64,000 nucleotides of DNA from Phytophthora colocasiae. Its lineage: Eukaryota; Oomycota; Peronosporomycetes; Peronosporales; Peronosporaceae. Of the stretch, positions 1 through 9,770 are shown piece after piece. Position 1 is the first letter of the stretch. Each line of letters opens with the position of its first letter. The position numbers and the translations under genes were made by a program. The notes under the pieces are model-generated. The model was given only the letters and a program-made list of their open reading frames with translations. It did no database searches and had not been told where the DNA came from. The stretch lies in the NCBI GenBank assembly GCA_018806915.1, contig JAGKQI010000079.1, positions 771,001-835,000 of the forward strand. The letters run 5' to 3'.

Positions 1-1370
1 CAACTACAACCTCCAGCAGGCTCGCAATCTGCCTCGCTGAGTGACCGGCTACATTCTACTCATCATATCCCTGAATCTACCACTGGTTCGCGAGCCGTTG
101 CTGAAAAATGAAACGACATTTCCAACACTAGCGCGTTAGATAGATGAATGCGCATCCAAAGTCGTATTGGGACATTGGGCATCGAACCCAACGCTGTTAG
201 CCTAAAACTGCATGCACGTGGCGAACCCTCGTTATCATAGTTGTCTCTGTGGCCAGCGTGCAGTTTGCCATTGACCCACAGCACAGCATCAAACCTTTCA
301 CCATCTTGTTGATACACATCCACTTATAAATTTTGTATTCTCGTGAACGTCACGAGAATACACAACCTTGATTCAACGTGGAGAACAAGCGACTAAAACG
401 CCAAGGATGATTACGTCCCCGCTAAAATTAATCAACTTCTTCTTCTTCTCTGTGGTAGATTGACGGACTATGATTAATATGGTATAAGCTGGTTTAAAAG
501 CAGAAGATCTTCAGCGGCATGTTGTCTTTCTGTACCAGCACTACTAATGAAATTCATACGACGCACTCTGCAGACTGGACAGGCGCGTCCATCGATAAAG
601 TTAAACATCCTCACAACATGAGGCAGCAGTCTTGGCTGCGGTATCATCGATAGAGGTCTATGACACTAAAGCCACGCCGAGCCGGACTGGGAGCTTCAAC
701 GTGGGTGCCCACGTCCCTGAATGCGCTTTCGTAGCCGGCTGTGAAGTTCTAGCAACAACTTCAAAACGGTCAATTTTTCCGGGCGGCTTCTGCACGGTCG
801 TGCCACCCGTGAGCTACCACTAACTACTGCAACTGCGTTTAATCATCGTCCCCATGGCGGACTACAGAAAGTGAGTGAAATGCAGACCATCGCTGATAAT
901 TGAAATCTCAAGTCGACGTTTCTTCGCAGTTGACATTTTATTGTCAGGGTTCATACTATCGCAAGTACAAACGCACTCTTCGCCACGTATAGTAATATCA
1001 ATAGTATAGTGTGAGTATTATAGTAATCATATGTTGAGGTTGAACTTGAAGCCAACATGATTCCTACGCGGTCGCAAGGCCCACTATACGTGTTTCCGCG
1101 CGCTTTTCCAAGCCAAGCTTTTCCCCGGCGGGTTCGCTCTGACGATTCCGCCAATAAGAGGCGCTAGCGTAAAAATGACGAGTGCTAATTGGCCAGCAAG
1201 TTGAAGCTCTAGCCAACCTCATGTGCGCGATCCTCGCGGTAAGAATCGCAAAGCGGAGCCTCATTTTCAATTTCACCAAGCCCCCCTCAAGTCCCCCATT
1301 ACCCAATGTCCTGACGCCCTGCTCGACGTGCACTACACGAAATTGCTGACTACGCTGCTCGACCTTTGCT
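1..1370. other. no recognisable gene
   Basis: I see no gene here that I can name. The longest plausible reading frame is at 63-323 on the minus strand (86 codons) and has a fairly balanced composition with a W-V-N-G-K-L stretch. It has no family I recognise and no supporting splice or promoter context, so I do not call it as a gene. A perfect hairpin lies at 334-362 and is listed separately. The right edge runs into a low-complexity tandem repeat tract. Confidence 0.5.
334..362. repeat. perfect inverted repeat (13-bp arms, 3-base loop)
   Basis: The arm TGTATTCTCGTGA at 334-346 is exactly complementary to TCACGAGAATACA at 350-362, with ACG between them. There is no T-run after it, so it is not an obvious bacterial-type terminator. 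In an oomycete it could be the centre of a small foldback element or a protein-binding palindrome. Its function is unknown. Confidence 0.7.
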
Positions 1371-1397
1371 GGCTGCTACGCTACTCGACGTTCTACT

Positions 1398-2040
1398 GGC
1401 TGCTACGCTACCCGTTACGCTGCTTGAGCCCTACTGGTCACAATGCTGCTATAACCTGCTACGCTACTCGAACCTGGTCGCAATGCTGCTATAACCTGCT
1501 ACGCTGTCCTACCTACTAGGCTGTTCTACCTGGTACGCTGGTCGACGATCTGCTACGCTACCCGTTACGTTGCTGGAGCCCTACTGGTCACAATGCTGCT
1601 ATAACCTGCTACGCTACTCGAACCTGGTCGCAATGCTGCTATAACCTGCTACGCTGCCCTACCTACTAGGCTGTTCTACCTGGTACGCTGCGACGATCTG
1701 CTACGCTACCCTTGCTGGAGCCCTACTTGGTGCCGGATCAAACGCCACAAGAAAAGTTCTTCCAGACTTTCGTCGATGGGGATTTGAGGATTCTGTACCC
1801 CAAGCCGAACCTTCAGTTTTTCTTGGGTTTTAAGAGCTTTGGACGTTAGAATTGGTGGAGGAAGTTGTACTCTTGGAGTGCAGAGGAACAGGAGGTTTTG
1901 GACGAGGAGCAAGTCGATGGAACTTCTGAGGAATGGAAATACACTCACAGTCTTGTGTCTTTTCAGTACAACGCTACCCGTTACGCCGCTTGAGCCCTAC
2001 TGGTCACAACGCTGATATTACCTGCTATGCTGCTCGACGT
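1398..2040. repeat. ~150-bp tandem repeat tract, interrupted by a 235-bp insert
   Basis: A unit of about 150 bp built on the words GCTACGCTACCCGTTACG, GAGCCCTACTGGTCACAATG and CTGCTATAACCTGCTACGC begins near 1402 and recurs at 1552. A truncated third start lies near 1692 and a further partial copy at 1969-2040. Each unit itself contains the shorter doublet 'CAATGCTGCTATAACCTGCT' twice, so the array is nested. The stretch 1733-1968 between the last two copies is unrelated to the repeat. It ends in the same CGCTACCCG word and looks like an insertion or a captured piece of other sequence. No coding role is apparent. Confidence 0.75.
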
Positions 2041-2350
2041 TAGCAGTGGTAACTTTTCCTTGTCAGCGACTGGTAACTGTTGTGTTTACCTTGAGTTTAG
2101 TATTTTACAGGTTAATGATAAACTTTCTTGAGTACTGAGTATTGGCCAGGTCAATGGTAAACCATCGTTGACATTTGTAGTTGGTAGAGGCGTTAGCACA
2201 GACAGTACTGACACAGGCTGCGTCTGACTTGTGCCTGACGGTGAGCCCACGGTCAGTATCTTTCGAAAAAAAAGTTAGTGGCACTTCGAGCAGCTGCCAA
2301 AATCTTTAGCATGGGACGCCTTTCATTCTTCGTTTTGCTGTTGAGGAGCC
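2041..2350. other. no recognisable gene
   Basis: I see no coding block, RNA gene or repeat in this stretch. It probably holds upstream sequence, and possibly undetected 5' exons, of the multi-exon gene that follows. Confidence 0.4.
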
Positions 2351-2354
2351 ATGC

Positions 2355-3358
2355 GTGACTTTCGGCCGAAAGCAGAGCAGTTTGAAGTATGCACTCACTT
2401 CAATTTGCATAATCTGCAATTGGGTAACCCCTGGTATCATTTGTTGCTGTCGACAGATAGAAGACCCATCAAGATCCTTTGCTTCTGATGGCAAGCGCCT
2501 GTACAACTTCCGCGAAAAGAACGAGTTTAGAACCGAGGTAAATTGTACATATTCAGCTTTTAAAGCATTTATCTAACTTGTTTGAAACGATAGGCTCTTT
2601 CGTTCTTTAGTAGCACCGACGAGATCTCGTTCGACGCGTTGTATCCTGTTTACTTCAAGGAACCTGCCGAAGGACGTGTACGTGCATGATTGGAGACGTT
2701 AATGTTATCGCTGTTTTTGGTAACGCTTTGTCTGATAAATAGGCACAAAACTCCAGCGACATCGACGACTTCGTTACTTCATTGCCCGTCAAGCAAATGT
2801 ATGATGTGTATGTTGGGGTATGGAACTTGTACGCATTCGACGAGCATGATTACCTTTGGATGCTGCAGTGGTTGGACACATCAATGAGTTTGTCGAAGGT
2901 ATTCCCTGTATGTTCTTACAATTTGACGGTTTACTAACTACTGAATGAAAAAATAGATAACTCGAGAGCAGATTAAAACTCGGTTGAGGTTTCTAAACGA
3001 CTATATCGACCAAGAAAGACAGGAACTCGACGCTCATGTCGAGCATTATATTCGCATGCAGGCAGACATTTTCGTGGATGCAGAAGAGATTGATGAACAT
3101 CGCCGGGAGGGACGTCAGCTGGAGAGAGAACACAATTTGATTTGTTTCTTGATGGAAGCTATGAACGTTGTGGATATCATCGCATACGAGCTATCAAAAG
3201 CCGAGTTCCAAGGGCTGTGCAAATGCGAAAAGTGCAAGAACTTCCCAACGCAAGATTACCCGACGGAGTCAGTGTGGCACGAATTGCCTCCCAAGACCTT
3301 TTATTGCGAGGACAGTGGCGAGGTTTGCATCGGGGAGAACTATAGGCGCTATGACTAG
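2355..3358 (+). CDS. unrecognised multi-exon protein (5' end uncertain)
   Basis: Four coding blocks join in frame through short GT-AG introns at 2538-2593, 2678-2742 and 2899-2956. The exons are about 2355-2537, 2594-2677, 2743-2898 and 2957-3358, ending in TAG. Codon phase is kept at every junction, which is strong evidence for a real transcript even though I do not recognise the product. The last exon is rich in Glu/Arg/Asp and helical, then ends in a Cys-containing segment (C-K-C-E-K-C-K, and two more Cys near the C-terminus) that could bind a metal. No signal peptide or membrane segment is visible in the supported part. The start is not settled: the first block lacks a good ATG in frame, so an upstream exon is likely missing. 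The function is unknown. Confidence 0.5.
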
Positions 3359-3478
3359 TTACAGCTCGTCGCTTGAATCGTACTAGTATCGCACATGGAT
3401 TGCAGCTACGTAGTAGTTTTATTGTTGCAGATTGTAGCCGACATATAAACTTTTACATTTATGGACGGCCACGACCTA

Positions 3479-3588
3479 TAGTGAAACTAGTATATTCACC
3501 TCTCTCAAAGAGTCCACGTCGATAGAGGTAAATATACTAGTTTCACTATTGGATTGTTTTCTTTAGTGAAACTAGTATATTTGCCTCT
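3479..3588. repeat. three copies of a 25-bp transposon-end-like sequence
   Basis: The 25-mer starting TAGTGAAACTAGTATATT and ending in CCTCT lies at 3479-3503. It recurs inverted at 3524-3548 (one mismatch) and direct again at 3564-3588 (one mismatch). The first two form a 70-bp foldback, a typical miniature inverted-repeat element or solo end pair. The third could be the left end of a larger element running to the right, into or over the piggyBac-type gene, but I found no matching right end. The ends do not look like piggyBac termini, as no TTAA or CCC is present. Confidence 0.7.
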
Positions 3589-3729
3589 AATGCTGACGTC
3601 GATTACTGGTATACCAGTATAGTTACGCCGTATCCGGATATTTTGGATCTCATTACGTGATTGTAAGTGTAAGTGCAAAAAAACTGTCCGGATACCACTT
3701 GCATTCAATTCAGGATTCTAAGGTGGTCA

Positions 3730-6700
3730 TGCCGCGCAAGCGCAAGGAGAGAGAAGATCCCCAGTCGTCTCGCACGAGCCGGCGGAGAGCTACTCGGCCC
3801 GATGAAATATCTGGTACGCAGACACAACTCTTGCGTCGTTGGCAGTTCTAATCGAATGCTTGTTCGTAGATGAAGAGTACGAAGTGGAACGTATTATCGA
3901 TATGAAAATCGTGTCGGGAAAGCCAAAGTATCATGTAAAATGGAAGGGTTACAATGACACTACATGGGAGCCGGAATCCAATCTTACGTGCCCCAGGCTT
4001 CTGCAACAATTTAACGAAGAGCAGCTAAAACGTGCCCGTGCTTCCAAGAAGAAAGCTGCGAGCCCGAAAGCGACAGCAAGCTCCGAGAGCTCCGTGAAAC
4101 GGAAAGCGTCAAAAGGTAGCTAATGATATTGTCTTCGAGTGCATTATTCTCTGACTGAACTGTTGGTCATCGGTGATAATGTACAGGTACTTCTCAGGAG
4201 AAAGAGTACGAAGTGGAAGCAATCCTTCGAGAGAGATTTCGTTTTGGATTACCTCATTACCTAGTCAAATGGAAAGGGTATACGGAGTCCAGTTGGATCG
4301 CTGGATCAAACATGAACTGTCCCGAAGTCCTGGCGGCATTCCGACGTCGTCAACAGAAAGCTCATCCAGCGGCAAGTATACAGGTTTCTGTTGCCAATGT
4401 CACGAAAACCACAGTACAACCAATTCTACAACTGTCCCGGTGTCCACCCCAACTGATATAAACCAAGACGCACGGACATTAGATCCCACACCAAACAGAA
4501 ACGACAGGACTCAACGGATTGACAGCAATCCAGACGAATTACGGGAGTTCAAGAAAACTCGAACCCCAATTATGAATTTGATTTTCCTGATTATCGGGAG
4601 GAAAACACCAACGACGAGGAGACCAAGGTAGACGAAGAAGCGAGGAGTGAAACTAATTCGAGCAACCTTTTTCGGAAGAAAAGACCAACGGTCAGCCACA
4701 GTAGGCCGAAATCGCTGTTGAAGGCGCCACGGACCCGTCCATTTCGTATCGATGTAGCAAATGAAGGCCTTGACGACGATCATGAGTTTTTAGCCTCTGA
4801 TTATTGCGCTAGTGAGAGTGATGACGGTTCTGACGAAGAAACCACAGAAAATATCATCGTCAACGAGGAAGATGACGAAGATGAATTTTCTGTTGAGACT
4901 GCTGAGGAGATTCGTGCTGTCGCAGGACCTCAAGATTATATAACAGATGAAATGCTGCGGTCTATGTCTATAAACGGTTGGGAGGAGCTGAATGTCGGCG
5001 ATGGTGTGGACGATACCAATACGGATGGCATGTGTGATGTTATGAACGATCCTCCCCATTTACAACAATCAGCAATTGATGCAGCTCGAACGATGAAGCC
5101 AACGGATTTATTTTTTATTTTATGCCGAAACGCCTCTGGAGAGATATCGCGCATGAAACCAATTTGTACGAGCGCCAAACACGCGCTCAACGGTTACAAG
5201 CCGCATCGCTGGTCATAAATGCCAAGACGAATGATCAAGCTTTGCGAAGCAAGTTGTACCGAGAGAAAGAACGAGCCCTGGATTCGTTCAAGGAGATTTC
5301 CGCAGCGGAAATAACGCATTTCTTGGCGTTGATCATTTCGAGAGCTGTTTGCCCTATTAAAGCCCGTATGGAAGATCATTGGAAAACCCAGGCGCGTGGG
5401 GCAATTCCCGCCGGGACATGGTCACCATTCATGCCTCGACTGCGTTTTAAGGAGATTAACAGGTACGAACGTGCGCTCAGAACTGGATTATGAATTGCCG
5501 GTATAAATGATGAGACAACGTTGACATTTTACCTGGTACTGTACTAATAGAGACGTGTTGGTAGGTTCATCCACTTCACAGACAACGAGGACCCACGAGC
5601 AAAATCCGATCGGGCATGGAAAATTAGAAGTGTAATTGATACTCTCCAAGATACGTTTAAGGGTGCGATGGAGCTAGGGCGTTGGGTTGCGTTCGATGAA
5701 ATGGTTATCCCGTCAAGGAGTTCGCGGAATACAATTTGTGTTTTTCTGAAGAATAAGCCGCACAAGTACGGGACAAAGCTGTTCGCAGTTTGCTGTGGCG
5801 AAACCCACTACTGCTCCAGGTACATAATGATACTGTTTAGGTGTATGTCAAGCAGATGTCATTTACTTAGATCTTTTGTGCGTCTTTATCACAGATTCGA
5901 AGTCTATTGTGGCAAGAAGCAAGATAGTCAATTTGTTGACACGAGAAGTGGGCCAATGGCTGTCGTCCGTAACTTGAAGGCCCTGTGGGAACAGCGTCGA
6001 GTAGATCGCTCGAAGAAAAGAATCGTTGTTACGGACCGAGAATACTCATCAGTATCGCTTAGTTTTCGCCTGATGGACATGGGGTATTACAATATCGGAA
6101 CAGTGTCCACGAGTCGGCTTGGTTTTGTGGAGAATTTCAAGACAAAAAAAAGAGCCAATCACGCAATATACCTCGAGGGTCCTACAAGCTTGCAAGAAAC
6201 ACCACAAACGGAGTATTGTACGCATCAAGGTGGGTAGACTCAAAAATTTGTTATTTTCTGGCCACTGGAGTCTCGGCGAAAAGGTCGTCTGTACAACGAA
6301 AGCAAAAGGACGGTACGTACGCTACTATTCCGTGTCCGGAGTTTGTTGTGAATTACAACAAGTACATGGGTGGCGTTGATAATCACGACCAATTACGCCT
6401 GCAACGGTGAGTTTAATGTAGAGCAGTGCTTATTTCATTTTTACTGACATGAGGTACTGTATGTGGTTGGTTTAGTTACTCTGTTCAAATGGTCATGCGC
6501 GCCAAAAAGTACTACAAGAATCTTTACGGGCTTCTTGACATTGCGATCATCAACGCATTCATTGTACACCGTCTATACGCAAAGTCCATCGAAGAGAAAC
6601 CGCTTTCACACTCGAACTTCCTGATCCAACTCCACGAGGAGCTCCTAGGTCTCAAGACCAAGATTTCTTGGAAACTGAACACATTACTGAAGAAGTTGTT

Positions 6701-7381
6701 GCAGTGGATGACTCAAGGGACCGGTCGGCTTCGATTGCTACTGCCTACGCTATTGCTAGCTCGAGTCATCGAGTGTTGGTGTCAACAGATAAAACTGCGG
6801 GTGGGAAATTCAAGTTTCGCGTCTGCAAAGTTTGTTCCATCATGTGCCGTACAACTTCAGATGGAAGGCGTCGATTGGCAGGAACAACGCGCCATTACTG
6901 TCAGCAGTGTTCCTCCGATCGCGGGAGACTGTTTTTATGTTCAAAAGCACGGCATGTGACTGATGGAAATTCGGTGTCTTGCTTTAATATTTGGCATTCG
7001 AACTGGAAGAATGGAAGGAATATTCCGCAACTGGAGAAGAGAGGGAGTATTCGAATTCGCCGTTCGACAGAGGAGTTACCAAACGATTCAATTGCTGCCA
7101 CGGTTGAGCCACCCGAGGTAAGCTCGCGACGGAGGAATTTGAGCTTTCAGGAGCTTCTCTTGGGTGAGACTCCAGTTGTTGGAAGTCCAGCCCATTTTCA
7201 AAGTACAGAGGCACAGCAAATTCAAGTTTCATCAAGTCACGATGATCAGCTCGGAGCCGATAGGGACGGCCTGGTTGGTAGGAGTCACGATGCCCCAGAA
7301 GGAGCTGATGGGGTCCTGACAATTACGATCAAGAATTTTACGACAATGATGGGGCGCAAGCTCCAGAAGGCGTGGGGCTGA
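3730..7381 (+). pseudogene. piggyBac-type transposase with two N-terminal chromodomains
   Basis: Exon 1 (3730-3813, basic) joins through an intron at 3814-3869 to a chromodomain ([11 protein letters not shown]...[17 protein letters not shown]). An intron at 4116-4186 leads to a second chromodomain (EYEVEAILRERF...VKWKGYTESSW). An acidic linker follows (about 4520-5060), then the DDE_Tnp_1_7 core with introns at 5463-5564, 5820-5894 and 6407-6475. The three piggyBac catalytic aspartates are visible: VAFDEMVIPS, VVTDREY and GGVDNHDQLR. A Cys-rich tail (CKVCS...CQQC...C) matches the usual piggyBac C-terminal zinc-binding domain. The frame is broken by stops near 4461-4520, a one-base loss in the T-run at 5111-5116, about two bases near 6165-6170 and one near 6650-6668. 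Chromodomains bind methylated histone tails, so the fusion suggests targeted integration or binding. No TTAA-flanked ends were found. It could be a decayed transposon, a domesticated gene or a gene with sequencing errors. Confidence 0.75.
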
Positions 7382-7512
7382 CAACATGGACAACCTAGCT
7401 AGTGAAAACAACTAGTTGCCATTGCATGGAATATCCGCGTGCTCGACCTCGATCATTTAGGATTTTTCTCCGTTTCGCTGAAGACTCTTAAAGTCTCCCC
7501 CCTTACCTCAAG

Positions 7513-7890
7513 ATGAGCGCCCTGACCCAGTCGCCACTTCGGAGAAGAAGAGCGGCGCCGTTTCGTTCTTCATGGACCTGGCTGCCGGCGGTATCTCCAA
7601 GACCGTCGTGGCCTCCATCGAGCGTGTCAAGCTGCTTCTGCAGTGCTTCGTCGCAGATTAACCGAACAAGGGCATCGTGGACTGCTTCGTGCGTGTGTCC
7701 AAGGAGCAGGGCACCCAGGCCCTGAACTTTGCCTTAAAGGACAAGTTCATAAGCTCTTCATTACAGTGTAACCAAGGACCAGTTCTGGCGTTTCTTCATA
7801 GGGCAACCTGGCTTCGCGGTGCCCGCTCGCCGCTCTTCGTGTACCCGCTTGACTTTGCCCGTACCCGTCTCGTAGCTCTTGAGGTTTAGT
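7513..7890 (+). pseudogene. degraded mitochondrial ADP/ATP carrier pseudogene
   Basis: Translating in shifting frames gives recognisable pieces of the mitochondrial ADP/ATP translocase in the correct order. They are FFMDLAAGGISKTVVASIERVKLLLQ (seen in parts), a [15 protein letters not shown] stretch, [10 protein letters not shown], then [19 protein letters not shown] [15 protein letters not shown]. The family normally has about 300 residues with three repeated PxD/ExxR carrier signatures. Here the blocks are joined by internal deletions, an in-frame stop follows LLLQCFVAD, and the last third is missing. No introns are seen between blocks, which would fit a retrocopy, but the active carrier gene is not available for comparison. 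Confidence 0.8.
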
Positions 7891-7999
7891 CAATGGTGGC
7901 GCAATATTGAGTTGTGAGATAAATAATTCGTACTTAGTGAGTAAATGATGTCAAATTCTTTGGTATGTTTTTGTTGCGTGTGATTTCCATTGAAAGACG

Positions 8000-9499
8000 A
8001 TGGTGAAGACGCGTGCGGGGAAAAGGAAAACCAAGGTCGCTCTGGTTACGCGGGTGAAGGATGGGCAAACCGAGAGAACTGCGCATACGAGGCAGTTACT
8101 GTCGGTGGCAGCACAAACGAATTCGTTAGTCGTCCCGGCCAAAACGCAGGAGAATCAGTCGGCCAAGAGCAAGTCGTCAACCAAGGGCAAGCCTTCATCT
8201 AAGAAACGAAAGGGGAATATTACTGAGTCCTCGGATGGATCTAGCAAGCGACCAAAACCGACAGGCCAAGATACTGAAGTTTCTGTACAGGATGTTGATG
8301 CTGCTGAACCGGAGGAGGCAGAAGGCCAAGAGGTTCCCATCAAATTCCTGAAGGAAGCTTGCGATGAAATGAGGAGAGCTTGCAACGAGGAGTACCAAGG
8401 AGATAAGCGGCAATGCGAGCGGCGCACGAAAGCGCAGCCGTACACTTTGGCAAACTATCAGAAGCGCTTGTGGGTAGAACGGTATCTCGCCGCACGAAAT
8501 AGATGCGAAAAGGTGGATTACAATGATTTAGCGACCAAAATTCAGTTCAAGGCCTTCAAGAGCGAACCAGCAGAGCTCAAGAAGCACCACCAGTCTTTGC
8601 TCAAGGACGTATATGCAGGGTATCTCAAGGTGTTGGAAAAAAAGAAAAACAAGGCTAATGCAGATCCCAGCGCAGGCCTAAGAGAACTCGTGGCGTCAAG
8701 CAATGCCTCGTTGGTCACGAAGATACAGGAGCTTTTGAGCGAGGGCCACGAAGAAACTAAGAAAGAGCTGAGACGTGCAATTCGGGAGGAAAGAGAGATA
8801 AGCCAAGCAGCGAAGCCACTTGCTACTGGAAAGATAGGGAAGGAGTCGAGTTTAGACCAAGTTCAAGCAGTAGCGGCGACTTTACCGACTCTCGTGTGTG
8901 ACACTGAAGAGGAGAAGCAGACTTTACGGGCGGAGTTTGATTTGATCTACCGCAAGATCTCCGTCTCGCTGTCTGCTGCATCCGACAGGAAGTTGAAGGA
9001 CTTGGAGACAAGCCACGTATCCAAGTTGGAGGATCTCAAGGCGAGACACTTGGAAGCTGAGGAAAAAATTCAAGAACTAGTGCGGGAACTGGATGAGGAG
9101 AAGTTGAACTCCACTACGCTTCGAGAAGAACTAGAGGATCAGCGCAAGGCTTCCACTGGTCGACGAGGTGACAAAGGTAAGCAGAAAAAATTGGAGGAGG
9201 CACTCAGAAGCAAAACAGCCGAATTAGCAGGAGAGAAGGCGATATCAAGCGGCTACCAGAAGAAAGTAAAATATCTGGAGACAGCACTGAATGCGGCGAG
9301 AGCGAAGATTGAAGAGCAAGACGAAGAGCTGGAAGCGGCCGTACGGCAAATCAACACGAAAGGCAAGGAAGTGAAATCTGTCAGCAGTACGATAAGAAAG
9401 AAGGACAAGAAAGGCAGAGGAAGCATGGGTGAAGTCAAAAGAACTAATGCTAAAGGGGGGGGTAACGAAGAAGTTGCAGGAACAACTTGTGAAATTTAA
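8000..9499 (+). CDS. long coiled-coil protein, function unknown
   Basis: An uninterrupted 499-codon frame starts at the ATG at 8000. Residues 1-110 are basic and Ser/Lys/Thr-rich with runs of K/R (possible nuclear targeting signals). A conserved-looking block with Trp and Tyr (KRLWVERYLAARNRCEKVDY) lies near residues 150-175. From about residue 300 onward the protein is almost entirely heptad-like coiled coil rich in Glu, Lys and Leu. I do not recognise a catalytic domain. Near the end, eight Gs at 9455-9462 precede a frame that loses coiled-coil character. One G fewer would continue the coiled coil (KKLQEQLVKFKGRE) to a stop near 9510, so the annotated C-terminus is probably a homopolymer artefact. 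Confidence 0.6.
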   Translation: MVKTRAGKRKTKVALVTRVKDGQTERTAHTRQLLSVAAQTNSLVVPAKTQENQSAKSKSSTKGKPSSKKRKGNITESSDGSSKRPKPTGQDTEVSVQDVDAAEPEEAEGQEVPIKFLKEACDEMRRACNEEYQGDKRQCERRTKAQPYTLANYQKRLWVERYLAARNRCEKVDYNDLATKIQFKAFKSEPAELKKHHQSLLKDVYAGYLKVLEKKKNKANADPSAGLRELVASSNASLVTKIQELLSEGHEETKKELRRAIREEREISQAAKPLATGKIGKESSLDQVQAVAATLPTLVCDTEEEKQTLRAEFDLIYRKISVSLSAASDRKLKDLETSHVSKLEDLKARHLEAEEKIQELVRELDEEKLNSTTLREELEDQRKASTGRRGDKGKQKKLEEALRSKTAELAGEKAISSGYQKKVKYLETALNAARAKIEEQDEELEAAVRQINTKGKEVKSVSSTIRKKDKKGRGSMGEVKRTNAKGGGNEEVAGTTCEI

Positions 9500-9770
9500 A
9501 GGAAGAGAATAACGAACAGTCAAACGACTTCAACAACCGTGTTTCATTATGTGTTGAAGTAAACTGTGGTGCAATGTTGGTATGTGTCGGGTGTTCTGGA
9601 ATTGAGCTCGGGAAGTTTAAGTCCTTGCTAGCTAGCCGCTCTAAGCACTCTTGCACCAGCACCTATTTGTCCTGCTGACCCGTTATCGACAGCACGATGC
9701 AGCCCTCATTGCCATTGTCGCGAAGTTGCCTCTCCATCTTGTCATGCTTCCACTCGAAGTCCTTGTGGCT

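Noticed and set aside
63..323. 86-codon minus-strand frame as a gene
   Set aside because: No family, splice support or promoter. I could not tell it from chance.
3730..7381. TTAA-flanked piggyBac element boundaries for the chromodomain gene
   Set aside because: I looked for TTAA plus CCC ends on both sides. The TTAA near 7488 has no partner or inverted match on the left.
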